Below are positions 31,422 through 40,582 of a stretch of DNA of 64,000 bases, piece after piece (the first letter of the stretch is position 1; each line of letters starts with the position of its first letter). The notes beneath the pieces were generated by a model. That model searched no databases. It saw only the letters and a program-made list of their open reading frames with translations, and had not been told where the DNA came from. Made by a program: the position numbers and the translations under genes. The DNA is from Stutzerimonas stutzeri. Its GTDB lineage: Bacteria; Pseudomonadota; Gammaproteobacteria; Pseudomonadales; Pseudomonadaceae. The stretch spans positions 1,674,001 to 1,738,000 of the forward strand of contig CP077641.1 in the NCBI GenBank assembly GCA_019056435.1, written 5' to 3'.

Positions 31422-31494
31422 CGCATTGACCTTGGCTAACCATTTCGCATCCGTGCCAGGCCTGCCGGGCCGCTATTTATTACAAGGAACGCCC

Positions 31495-32550
31495 ATGAGC
31501 GCCACTGCTGCTTCCGTTACCCGCCATGACTGGTCTCTTGCCGAGGTCAAGGCGCTCTTCGAACAACCCTTCAACGACCTGCTGTTCCAGGCGCAGACCG
31601 TGCATCGCCAGCACTTCGACGCCAACCGTGTGCAGGTATCGACCTTGCTGTCGATCAAGACCGGTGCCTGCCCCGAAGATTGCAAGTATTGCCCGCAGTC
31701 CGGCCACTACAACACCGGTCTGGACAAAGAAAAGCTGATGGAAGTGCAGAAGGTGCTGGAAGCGGCAGCCGAGGCCAAGGCTATCGGTTCGACGCGCTTC
31801 TGCATGGGTGCCGCCTGGAAACACCCGTCGGCCAAGGACATGCCCTATGTGCTGAAGATGGTCGAGGGCGTCAAGGCCATGGGCCTGGAAACCTGCATGA
31901 CCCTCGGCAAGCTGGATCAGGAGCAGACCCGCGCACTGGCCGCGGCGGGCCTGGATTACTACAACCACAACCTGGACACCTCGCCGGAGTTCTACGGCAA
32001 CATCATCACCACCCGGACCTACGCCGACCGCCTGGAAACGCTGAGCTACGTGCGCGATGCCGGGATGAAGATCTGCTCGGGCGGCATCCTCGGCATGGGC
32101 GAATCGCTGGACGACCGCGCCGGCCTGCTGATCCAGCTGGCCAACCTGCCCGAGCACCCCGAGTCGGTGCCGATCAACATGCTGGTCAAGGTCAAGGGCA
32201 CCCCGTTGGCCGACGAGCAGGACGTCGATCCTTTCGACTTCATCCGCATGCTCGCCGTGGCGCGGATCATGATGCCCAAGTCCCACGTGCGCCTGTCCGC
32301 CGGACGCGAGCAGATGAACGAGCAGATGCAGGCCCTGGCCTTCTTCGCCGGCGCCAACTCGATCTTCTACGGCGAGAAGCTGTTGACCACCGGCAACCCG
32401 CAGGCAGACAAGGACATGCTGCTGTTCAAGCGTCTGGGCATCCAGCCCGAGGCGCGCGAAGAGCACGACGATGAGGTGCACCAGGCGGCGATCGAGCAGG
32501 CGCTGGTCGAACAGCGCGATTCGAAGCTGTTCGTAAACGCTGCCGTGTAA
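31495..32550 (+). CDS. bioB: Biotin synthase BioB
   Basis: Radical-SAM enzyme inserting sulfur into dethiobiotin, the last step of biotin synthesis. 351 residues from the ATG at [20 protein letters not shown] (AAGGAA upstream); upstream codons overlap the operator and are untranslated. The SAM cluster is Cys59, Cys63 and Cys66 in [20 protein letters not shown]. Also seen are [16 protein letters not shown] (one of the 2Fe-2S ligands), [20 protein letters not shown], and [12 protein letters not shown]. First gene of bioBFHCD. Confidence 0.97.
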   Translation: MSATAASVTRHDWSLAEVKALFEQPFNDLLFQAQTVHRQHFDANRVQVSTLLSIKTGACPEDCKYCPQSGHYNTGLDKEKLMEVQKVLEAAAEAKAIGSTRFCMGAAWKHPSAKDMPYVLKMVEGVKAMGLETCMTLGKLDQEQTRALAAAGLDYYNHNLDTSPEFYGNIITTRTYADRLETLSYVRDAGMKICSGGILGMGESLDDRAGLLIQLANLPEHPESVPINMLVKVKGTPLADEQDVDPFDFIRMLAVARIMMPKSHVRLSAGREQMNEQMQALAFFAGANSIFYGEKLLTTGNPQADKDMLLFKRLGIQPEAREEHDDEVHQAAIEQALVEQRDSKLFVNAAV

Positions 32551-32555
32551 ATACG

Positions 32556-32630
32556 GAGCTGAAAGCCAGAAGCCGGAAGCTTGAAGCGATTCGGTGCAGC
32601 TTTTGGCTTCTGGCTCCCCGCTTCGAGCTC
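32556..32630. repeat. Intergenic inverted repeat (GCTT/AAGC-rich hairpin element)
   Basis: The left arm gagctgaaagccagaagcc (32556-32574, continuing to 32587) pairs with the right arm from gcagcttttggcttctggct to gagctc (32596-32630). The core AGCCAGAAGCC/GGCTTCTGGCT is perfect. It fills the bioB-bioF gap. A related element with the same GCTGAAAGCC and GGAAGCCGG words lies at 59258-59339 between ilvE and waaF, so this is a dispersed family. It might act as a processing or attenuation hairpin. Confidence 0.65.
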
Positions 32631-32634
32631 GTCT

Positions 32635-33815
32635 ATGCCTTTCGATCTTCAATCCCGCCTCGCCGCGCGCCACGCCGACCATCTTTATCGCCAGCGGCCG
32701 CTGCTCGAGGCGCCGCAGGGCCCGGCGGTGGTCGTCGACGGTAAGCCGCTGCTGCAGTTCTGCTCCAACGACTACCTCGGCCTGGCCAATCATCCCGAGG
32801 TGATTGCGGCGATGCAGCAGGGCGCCGCGAACTGGGGCGTGGGCGGGGGCGCCTCGCATCTGGTGATCGGTCACAGCACACCGCATCACCAGTTGGAGGA
32901 GGCGCTTGCCGAGTTCACCGGCCGGCCGCGTGCGCTGCTGTTCTCCACCGGCTACATGGCCAATCTGGCGGCGGTGACCGCGTTGGCCGGGCAGGGCGAC
33001 ACGGTGCTGGAAGATCGCCTCAATCATGCCTCCCTGCTCGATGCCGGTCTGCTCAGTGGTGCGCGCTTCTCTCGCTATTTGCATAACGACGCGACCAGCC
33101 TCGCCAAGCGACTGGAGAAGGCCAGCGGTAACACCTTGGTGGTCACCGATGGCGTGTTCAGCATGGACGGCGACCTCGCCGACCTGCCGGCGCTCTGCGC
33201 CGAGGCCAAGCGGCACGGCGCCTGGGTGATGGTCGACGACGCCCACGGCTTCGGCCCGCTCGGGGCGAACGGTGGCGGTATCGTTGAACATTTCGGCCTT
33301 GGGATCGACGAGGTGCCGGTGCTGGTCGGGACACTCGGCAAGGCCTTCGTACCGCGGGTGCCTTCGTCGCCGGCAGCGAGGATTTGATCGAAACGCTGAT
33401 CCAGTTCGCCCGGCCGTACATTTACACCACCAGCCAACCGCCAGCGGTGGCCTGCGCCACGCTGAAGAGCCTGCAGCTGTTGCGTCGCGAAAACTGGCGG
33501 CGCGAGCATCTGGCCGCATTGATTGCCCGCTTCCGCCAGGGTGCCGTCGACATCGGCCTGACGCTGGTGGACAGCCCCACCCCCATCCAGCCGATCCTGG
33601 TCGGGAGCAGTGCGCGCGCCATGAAACTGTCCGCTGCGCTGCGTGAGCGGGGCTGTCTGGTCGGTGCGATTCGCCCGCCGACCGTGCCGGCCGGTACCGC
33701 TCGGCTGCGCGTCACCTTCAGTGCGTCGCACACCGAGGCGCAGGTGGAACAACTGCTGGATATCCTGGCCGAATGCTGGAATCGAATGGCCGAGGAGCCT
33801 GAAGCGGATGCGTGA
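32635..33815 (+). CDS. bioF: 8-amino-7-oxononanoate synthase BioF (apparent frameshift)
   Basis: PLP enzyme condensing pimeloyl-ACP with L-alanine. 393 residues with one G restored at 33349 (TTCGTACC should read TTCGGTACC, giving [20 protein letters not shown]). Upstream frame: [76 protein letters not shown] (Asp-Ala-His of the PLP site) and LVGTLGKAF with the PLP lysine. The second frame carries [40 protein letters not shown] and the [14 protein letters not shown] end. Stop overlaps bioH by 8 bases. The break falls next to the catalytic lysine, in a gene needed for biotin prototrophy; probably a base-calling error. Confidence 0.92.
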
Positions 33816-34530
33816 TCAGCTGATTTTGCTGCCTGGATGGGCGTTCGGCCCGGCGGCGTTGCAGCCTCTGTGCGAGGCGTTGGCCGAGCAGGCGCCAGAA
33901 CTCACGGTGGCGGTCGAAGCGTTGCCGGAGCTGGCCGATGCCGGTGCCTGGCTGGATGCGCTGGATGCGCGCCTGCCCACCGACAGCTGGCTTGCAGGCT
34001 GGTCGCTCGGCGGCATGCTGGCGACCCAGCTCGCGGCGCGGCGTCTCGACACCTGCCGTGGCCTCGTCACCCTGGCCAGTAACCCGTGCTTTCGCGCCCG
34101 CGCTCAATGGCCCGAGGCGATGGACGCCGAGATATTCGACACCTTTCACGAAGCCTTCCGGCTCGACCCGCAAGAAACGCTCAAGCGGTTCCGCATGCTC
34201 TGCAGCCGCGGCGGATACGATCCTCGAACACTGGCGCGGCAACTTCAGGTCAGCCAGGCGCAGTCATCCGTCGAGGTGCTGGATGCGGGCCTGCAACTGC
34301 TGGCGCAGTTGGACGGACGCGACGCATTGCACGGCTATTTCGGCCCTCAATTGCATCTTTTCGGCGGCCAGGATGCGCTGGTGCCCGTCAGCACCTGCGA
34401 GGCTGTACGACGCTGGATGCCGGGCGCCCGAGCAGAGCTGATAGACGGTGCCAGCCACGCCTTCCCATTGGAGCGCGCCGATGAAGTGGCGACAGCGATC
34501 CTGGCGATCATGAGGAGCGCGGAGGCATGA
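33808..34530 (+). CDS. bioH: Pimeloyl-ACP methyl ester carboxylesterase BioH
   Basis: Alpha/beta hydrolase that removes the methyl group from pimeloyl-ACP methyl ester, ending the BioC-started pathway. 240 residues. Nucleophile elbow GWSLGG (Ser about residue 66), acid in [11 protein letters not shown], and His in [10 protein letters not shown]. Start ATG overlaps bioF by 8 bases and the stop overlaps bioC (ATGA). The upstream frame extension is inside bioF. Confidence 0.93.
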   Translation: MRDQLILLPGWAFGPAALQPLCEALAEQAPELTVAVEALPELADAGAWLDALDARLPTDSWLAGWSLGGMLATQLAARRLDTCRGLVTLASNPCFRARAQWPEAMDAEIFDTFHEAFRLDPQETLKRFRMLCSRGGYDPRTLARQLQVSQAQSSVEVLDAGLQLLAQLDGRDALHGYFGPQLHLFGGQDALVPVSTCEAVRRWMPGARAELIDGASHAFPLERADEVATAILAIMRSAEA

Positions 34531-35333
34531 TCGAACCGCTCGACGCCCCGTCGGCCTTGCCTGACAAGCGCCAGGTAGCCGCTTCGTTTTCCCGGGCGGC
34601 CGGCAGTTACGACGCGGTCGCAGACCTGCAGCGACGGGTCGGCGACGCGCTGCTTCGGCGTTTGCCGGATGACCTGCTTACGCAACGTTGGGTCGATCTG
34701 GGCAGCGGCACCGGACATTTCTCGCGCCTGCTGGCGAATCGTTTCCCGGCAGGCGAGGGCTGGGCCATGGACATCGCCGAAGGCATGCTGCGGCACGCCC
34801 GGCCGTTGGGCGGCGCGCAGCATTTCGTCGTTGGCGACGCCGAATGCCTGCCGTTGCGTGATGCCTCGGCGGACCTGATCTTTTCCAGCCTGGCGCTGCA
34901 GTGGTGCGGCGATTTTCAGGCGGTGCTGCGCGAGGCTGGCCGGGTGCTGCGTCCCGGAGGCGTACTGGCGTTCAGCAGCCTGTGCAGCGGCACCCTGCAG
35001 GAGCTGCGCGACAGCTGGCAGGCTGTCGACGGTTTTGCGCACGTCAACCGCTTTCGTTCGCTGGACGAGTACCGACAGCGCTGCGGAGCCAGCGGTTTGC
35101 GGCTCGAGCAGCTAGAGGTCGTACCCGAGGTGCTCCACTTTGCCGAGCTGCGTGCGCTGACCCATGAACTCAAGGCGCTGGGCGCGCACAACCTCAATCC
35201 CGGCCGTCCCGACGGGCTCACTGGACGTGCGCGTGCGCGCGCGCTGGTCGAGGCGTACGAGCGCTTGCGTACGCCCCGCGGGTTACCGGCCACCTACCAG
35301 GTCGTTTACGGCGTGTTGCGCAGGGATTTCTGA
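34527..35333 (+). CDS. bioC: Malonyl-ACP O-methyltransferase BioC
   Basis: Methylates the free carboxyl of malonyl-ACP so that fatty-acid synthase can build the pimeloyl chain. 268 residues. [20 protein letters not shown] is the BioC N-terminal signature; SAM motif [17 protein letters not shown]; then [20 protein letters not shown] and [20 protein letters not shown]; the C-terminus has [15 protein letters not shown]. Overlaps bioH (ATGA) and bioD (TGATG). Confidence 0.95.
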   Translation: MIEPLDAPSALPDKRQVAASFSRAAGSYDAVADLQRRVGDALLRRLPDDLLTQRWVDLGSGTGHFSRLLANRFPAGEGWAMDIAEGMLRHARPLGGAQHFVVGDAECLPLRDASADLIFSSLALQWCGDFQAVLREAGRVLRPGGVLAFSSLCSGTLQELRDSWQAVDGFAHVNRFRSLDEYRQRCGASGLRLEQLEVVPEVLHFAELRALTHELKALGAHNLNPGRPDGLTGRARARALVEAYERLRTPRGLPATYQVVYGVLRRDF

Positions 35334-36014
35334 TGGCACGGGCATTTTTCATTACCGGAACCGACACCGAGGTCGGCAAGACGACCATCGCCGCTGGCCT
35401 GCTGCACGCGGCCCGGCTCGCCGGCCTCAGCACTGCGGCGGTCAAACCGGTGGCGTCCGGGTGCGACGTCACGGCCGAAGGTTTGCGCAACAGCGATGCG
35501 CTGGCGCTGCTCGGCGAATGCACGCTGCCGTTGCGTTATGAAGAGGTCAACCCGTTGGCTTTCGAGCCGGCGATCGCGCCGCACCTCGCCGCGCGCGAAG
35601 TGGGCAGCGAGCTGACTGTCGCAGCGCTGGCATCGCCGGTTCGGCGAGTGCTGGCATCGGGCGCCGCGTTCACGGTGGTGGAGGGGCGGGGGCTGGCGCG
35701 TCCCGCTGGCTGGCCGCGAGACCCTGGCGGACCTGGCGATAAACCTGAAGCTGCCTGTGATTCTGGTGGTCGGGGTGCGCCTGGGCTGCATCAACCATGC
35801 GCTGCTCAGCGCCGAAGCCATCGAGCGTGACGGTCTGGCGTTGGCGGGTTGGGTAGCCAACATCGTCGATCCGACGACGTCACGCCTGCAGGAAAACCTC
35901 GCCACACTGGCCGAGCGGCTGTCGGCGCCATGCCTCGGCCAGGTCCCGCGGCTGCAGAATGCAAGCCCGGCCGAAGTAGCGCGTTATCTGGATCTCGCCC
36001 CGCTCAAGGTTTGA
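35333..36014 (+). CDS. bioD: Dethiobiotin synthetase BioD (two apparent frameshifts)
   Basis: ATP-dependent enzyme closing the ureido ring of dethiobiotin. P-loop FFITGTDTEVGKTTIAAGLL, AAVKPVASGCD (catalytic Lys), NPLAFEPAIAPHLAAREVG, then a break. The expected VVEGAGGWRVPLAGRETLAD is recovered if a G is added to each of two adjacent runs (GGGG at 35683-35686 and GGGGG at 35688-35692), a net loss of two bases. The frame resumes LPVILVVGVRLGCINHALLS and continues to the end. Two undercalled neighbouring homopolymers are a clear sign of sequencing error. Last gene of the bio operon; its end overlaps the convergent alcohol dehydrogenase by 11 bases. Confidence 0.92.
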
Positions 36015-37126
36015 ACACGGCACGCATGCATCGCTCGGTCTTGTGCTTGAACAGTCGATAGCCTTCGGGCGACTGCTCGAGATCCATCGGGTGCGTCAGT
36101 AGGTAGGACGGGTCCAGCTCGCCCTCGAGAATGTGCTGGAAGATGCGCTCGGCATAACGCTGCCCCGGCTGCTGTCCGGAGCGCAACGTCAGAGCCTTGT
36201 TGACGATCGCGCCCATCGGAAACTTGTCCATCAGGCCGCCGTATACACCGAGTACCGATACCGTTCCGGCCTTGCGGCAGGAATGAATGGCCTGGCGTAG
36301 CGCGACGCCCCGCTCGGTATGCAATCGCAGCTGCTGCTTGGCCTTGTCGTAGACCTGCTCGATGCCGGTGCCGTGGGCTTCCATGCCCACGGCATCGATG
36401 CAGCGATCCGGCCCGCGGCCGCCGGTGAGTTCGAGCAATGCCTCGTGAACATCGGTGGTCTCGTAATTGAGTGGAATGGCCCCGGCCATTCGTTCGGCCA
36501 GCGTGAGCCGGTCGCTTGCGAATGGCCATCTGACCGACCCCGCCGCAGCCCCACACCGCTACGGTGTCGCCTGGCTGGATGTCGGCCTGATCCGCACCGA
36601 AATAGCCTGTCGGTACGGCATCCGAAACGAATACGGCCTGCTCGTCGCTGATGCCGTCGGGGACCTTGAACAGGTTGACCTCGGCGTAGGGCACACGAAT
36701 ATAGGTCGCGTGGCTGCCGGCGTAGCCACCGAAGGCGTGGCTGTAGCCGAAGATGCCCGAGCAGGTATAGCCGTACGCCAGCTCGGTTTCCGGACTGTTG
36801 GGGTTCGAATTGTCGCAGCAGTTGAAGTTGTTCGCCTGGCAGTGGCTGCATTCGCCACAGCCGATGATGGAGATGGCGATGACGCGGTCGCCCCGGCTGA
36901 AACGGGTCACGGCAGCACCGGTCTCCACGACTTCGCCGAGAAATTCGTGCCCGAGGATGTCGCCGGGGTGCATCGTTGGCACGTAGCCATCCACCAAGTG
37001 CAGGTCGGAGCCACACACCGACGACATGATCACCTTGAGGATCACGTCCTTGGGGTTGACGATCTCCGGATCCGGCACGGTATCGACTTGCAGCCTGTTC
37101 GGGCCTTGCCAGGTCAGTGCGCGCAT
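36004..37126 (-). CDS. Zinc-dependent alcohol dehydrogenase, internally deleted
   Basis: Medium-chain dehydrogenase/reductase of the formaldehyde-dehydrogenase-like branch. Catalytic zinc ligands Cys38 (VCGSDLHLVDGY) and GHEFLGEVVE; structural zinc cluster CGECSHCQANNFNCC; NAD-binding VAVWGCGGVGQMAIR. Directly after MAIR about 16 codons plus one base are missing compared with the family, removing the second Rossmann strand with the acidic residue that binds NAD ribose. Similarity resumes in another frame as SDRLTLAERMAGAIPLNYET and runs to FKHKTERCMRAVFKP. This is too large for a simple base-calling error, so the gene may be truly inactive, or the assembly may have dropped a segment. The start overlaps the stop of the upstream SRPBCC gene (TAATG), indicating one operon. 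Confidence 0.75.
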
Positions 37127-37913
37127 TATCGTGCCTCCCCTGTAGCGGCCATGCCGGTGTGCTTGTCGGCCGGATCGCGATTCATCTGGCCAGTCGAGAT
37201 TTCACCGGTTTCCATGAGTTGCTTGAAACGGCGTAGGTCCTGCTCGGCCTTGAAGCCACTGATCTTGCTGACACCCCGAGCGAGCGCATAGCCCAGCTGC
37301 CCCCGGGGACCTCATGGGCAATGACCGCTTGAATCTCCGTGCCGCTGCCATTGGGCGCATCGCGGAACGACACCCAGCCCAGATTGCGGACCGGTGCGTC
37401 GACTTCCGAAAGCCAGGCCAGGCGCTCCCCGGGGATGTCTTCGGTCACGTAGGTGTCCCACTCGAGCGTCTTGTCGGTCATCGGGACCCTCGCAACCCAG
37501 TGGGCATGATGATCGTCCCGGGCCTCGACGCGCTCGACGAAGTCCATGAAGGTCGGCATGTTGTTGAAGTCGCGCCAGTAGCGATAAACCTCGTCGCGTG
37601 GCCGGTTCACCGTGATGCTTTTGGATAACGCGCGGGCACGTCCCCACTGATGTTCGTCGGCGAGCTGGCTTTCGTAGGGCGAGGGCGACAGGGCCTGTTT
37701 AGCGCTGCATCGGCCGGATCCGCCTCGGGCGATGGCCATGCCCCCAGCCGCCAGTTCCAGAAGGCCCCACACCCGTCCATTACGCAGGCCGCGCGCGATG
37801 AGCCAGCCACCAACGAAGCCGGACGCCAGGCGTTCGACGCCTCGGAGATTGGGGAGGTCGGTCTGCTCTGGTGGGGTGTGCAACGAGATTAGCGGCGACG
37901 GTGAGGAGGGCAT
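37126..37913 (-). CDS. SRPBCC-family protein with N-terminal membrane/glycine-rich segment (apparent frameshift)
   Basis: About 262 residues after restoring one base in the C5-G4 run at 37300-37308. N-terminal part has DLPNLRGVERLASGFVGGWL then GRVWGLLELAAGGMAIARGG (DUF2892/YgaP-like hydrophobic helices). The C-terminal part is a START-like cyclase/dehydrase fold: SITVNRPRDEVYRYWRDFNN, MPTFMDFVERVEARDDHHAH, VARVPMTDKTLEWDTYVTED, VSFRDAPNGSGTEIQAVIAH. After the break the usual tail appears (QLGYALARGVSKISGFKAEQ, DLRRFKQLMETGEI). Members are common near alcohol dehydrogenases and stress loci; the ligand is unknown. Start ATG with GGAG upstream; the frame upstream of it has no similarity. Confidence 0.72.
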
Positions 37914-38097
37914 GGCGTTTCTCCGGGGAAGGTCCGATGAACAGCTGACTCCGGTCGACCCCGTGCATTCCTTTGTTCCGATGAACGTGTACATCACGTT
38001 CGGTAATAAAAGGAAGCTGGTTATAACGACGTACTGCTGGCGCCATGATGGCGTCTCTGCTTCAATGATGGCCATCTGGCTTCGCAGGGTGTCGGCC

Positions 38098-38352
38098 ATG
38101 CAAATCGACAGCATTCTTTCCTCCGGTCTCGGGGCCTTTCAGGCCGGGCAGCAGCGCATCAACCAGGCCGCAGGGGCAGTGGCCGGCGCGAGCCTGCCTG
38201 CAGCCGATACCTCCCAAGCGGTTGCCGAAACGGTCGAGCTGACCGAGCAGTTGGTGCAGATGAAGGTCGGCGAACACCAGGCGAAGGCCGGCGTTCGCCT
38301 GTTGCAGACAGCCGACGAAGTGCTGGGCACCCTGATCAACACCAAGGCTTGA
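38098..38352 (+). CDS. Conserved 84-aa protein of pseudomonads (FlgE/FlgG C-terminus-like)
   Basis: Small protein starting MQIDSILSSGLGAFQAGQQR and ending VRLLQTADEVLGTLINTKA. It is amphipathic and helical throughout, resembling the C-terminal helix of flagellar rod and hook proteins (QTADEVLGTLIN), but too short to be one. No signal peptide. It stands between the bio/ADH block and the FadE array, as does a small hypothetical gene (PA0505 in my recollection) in PAO1. Function unknown. Confidence 0.7.
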   Translation: MQIDSILSSGLGAFQAGQQRINQAAGAVAGASLPAADTSQAVAETVELTEQLVQMKVGEHQAKAGVRLLQTADEVLGTLINTKA

Positions 38353-38485
38353 TCAACCCCCAACCCTGATCCCTCCAATCTCCTCCGCCCCGGCTGGCCT
38401 GCTGGTCGTATTGTCCTGCCCGATCCCGCCTATTCTCAATCTGGTCCACCGCCGCTTTCGCCGACGAACGGCGGCAGGGTCGCTG

Positions 38486-38514
38486 CTTGACATCGATCAG
38501 GCCTAAACGTATGT
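38486..38514 (+). promoter_or_regulatory. Sigma70 promoter of the first FadE-type gene
   Basis: TTGACA (38486-38491), 17 bases, TATGTT (38509-38514): perfect -35, ideal spacer, good -10. Transcription would start about 38520, inside the adjoining PsrA-type operator, with a leader near 100 bases. Confidence 0.7.
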
Positions 38515-38515
38515 T

Positions 38516-38529
38516 TCAAACGCCTGTTT
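38516..38529. promoter_or_regulatory. PsrA-type operator
   Basis: CAAACGCCTGTTTG fits exactly the published Pseudomonas PsrA motif (G/C)AAAC-N2-4-GTTT(G/C). It lies immediately after the -10 box and covers the likely transcription start, an ideal repressor position. PsrA is a TetR-family sensor released by long-chain fatty acids, so this gene would be induced by fatty acids. Confidence 0.75.
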
Positions 38530-38617
38530 GACCTGCCGGGCGTGCCGGAAGGGTCCATACCAATTCCTAGCGTGGCTGATTCGCCAGCCACCTGAATCCA
38601 CCGCTGAGGTCTACGCT

Positions 38618-40424
38618 ATGCCTGACTACAAGGCCCCCCTTGCGCGATATCCGCTTCGTACGTGACGAATTGCTTGGCTACGAGGCGCACTATCAGAGCC
38701 TTCCGGGTTGTGAAGACGCCACCCCGGACATGGTCAATGCCATCCTCGAAGAAGGCGCGAAGTTTTGTGAGCAGGTGATTGCTCCGCTCAATCGCGTAGG
38801 TGACACCGAAGGCTGTACCTGGAGCGAGAACGGCGTGAAGACGCCGACCGGCTTCAAGGAGGCCTACCAGCAGTTCGTCGAAGGCGGTTGGCCGAGCCTG
38901 GCGCATGACGTCGAGCACGGCGGCCAGGGTCTGCCGGAGTCGCTGGGCATGGCCATCAGCGAAATGATCGGCGAGGCCAACTGGTCCTGGGGCATGTACC
39001 CCGGCCTGTCCCATGGGGCGATGAACACCCTGCATGCGCATGGCACGCCTGAGCAGCAGCAGACCTACCTGACCAAGCTGGTTTCCGGTGAGTGGACCGG
39101 CACCATGTGCCTGACCGAACCGCATTGCGGTACCGACCTCGGCATGCTGCGCACCAAGGCCGAGCCCCAGGCCGATGGCAGCTACAAGGTCTCGGGAACC
39201 AAGATCTTCATTTCAGCTGGCGAACACGACATGGCCGACAACATCGTCCATATCGTCCTGGCCCGCCTTCCCGATGCGCCGGAAGGTACCAAGGGTATTT
39301 CCCTGTTTATCGTGCCGAAGTTCCTGCCCAACGCCGAAGGTGGTGTGGGTGAGCGCAATGGTGTGACCTGCGGGTCCATCGAGCACAAGATGGGCATCCA
39401 CGGCAACGCGACCTGCGTGATGAACTTCGACGGCGCCACCGGCTTCCTGATCGGCCCGCCGAACAAGGGGCTGAACTGCATGTTCACCTTCATGAATACC
39501 GCCCGCCTGGGTACCGCACTGCAGGGCCTGGCGCACGCCGAGATCGGCTTCCAGGGCGGTATCCGCTATGCGCGTGAGCGCCTGCAGATGCGTTCGCTGA
39601 CCGGCCCGAAGGCGCCGGAGAAGGCGGCCGACCCGATCATCGTGCACCCTGACGTGCGCCGCATGCTGCTGACCATGAAGGCGTTCGCCGAAGGCAACCG
39701 CGCGATGCTGTACTTCGCGGCCAAGCAGGTCGACATTGTTCAGCGCAGCCAGGATGAAGAGCAGCGCAAGGCGGCTGATGCGATGCTGGCCTTCCTGACT
39801 CCGATCGCCAAGGCCTTCATGACCGAGGTTGGCTTCGAAGCGGCCAACCACGGTGTGCAGATCTACGGTGGCCACGGCTTTATCGCCGAGTGGGGCATGG
39901 AGCAGAACGTGCGTGACAGCCGCATCTCCTGCCTCTACGAAGGTACGACCGGCATTCAGGCGCTCGACCTGCTCGGGCGTAAGGTGCTGATGACCCAGGG
40001 CGAGTCGCTCAAGGGCTTCACCAAGGTCGTGCACAAGTTCTGCCAGGCCAACGAGGGCAACGAGGCGATCAAGGGGTTCGTCGAGCCGCTGGCCAAGCTG
40101 AACAAGGAGTGGGGCGACGTCACCATGAAGGTCGGCATGGCCGCGATGAAGAACCGCGAGGAAGTGGGTGCCGCTTCGGTCGACTACCTGATGTACTGCG
40201 GCTACGCCTGCCTGGCCTATTTCTGGGCCGACATGGCGCGCCTGGCGAGCGAGAAGATCGCCGCGGGTGAAGACGCCGACGGCTTCTACGCCGCCAAGGT
40301 ACAAACCGCACGCTTCTACTTCCAGCGCATCCTGCCGCGTACGCGAACCCATGTAGAAGCCATGCTGTCGGGTGCCGATAACCTGATGGATATGGACGAA
40401 GCTCACTTCGAGCTGGCCTACTAA
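38618..40424 (+). CDS. Acyl-CoA dehydrogenase, FadE1/DmdC-like (first of three; apparent frameshift)
   Basis: FAD acyl-CoA dehydrogenase of beta-oxidation, about 601 residues. The true start is MPDYKAPL, as in both downstream paralogs; one extra C in the run at 38634-38639 throws the frame, which resumes [20 protein letters not shown]. Middle domain [60 protein letters not shown]; catalytic base region [20 protein letters not shown]. By position after bioD and the 84-aa gene it corresponds to PA0506 (FadE1) of PAO1, reported to prefer long chains; that assignment is by synteny only. Controlled by a strong promoter with a PsrA site and ended by a terminator, so it is monocistronic. Confidence 0.87.
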
Positions 40425-40444
40425 GGTCCATCGCAAAGAGAAGA

Positions 40445-40473
40445 AACCGCTGCACGTTGCAGCGGTTTTTTTT
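40445..40473 (+). terminator. Rho-independent terminator
   Basis: AACCGCTGCA, loop CGT, TGCAGCGGTT followed by a run of T (eight in all), 21 bases after the dehydrogenase stop. Confidence 0.9.
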
Positions 40474-40582
40474 GCGTAATCGTCATGCTCAGGTCACCCT
40501 TTCGTGCGAAGACGGATGTACCGCAGGCCAAGTGCAGGCACAATGCCTGCTCTGCATCCTGCGGCTGTTTACCGGAGCCTTC

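Noticed and set aside
40457..40582. N-terminal extension of the diguanylate cyclase
   Set aside because: It would begin inside the terminator stem of the preceding gene and has no ribosome site; the GTG at 40583 has GGAG.
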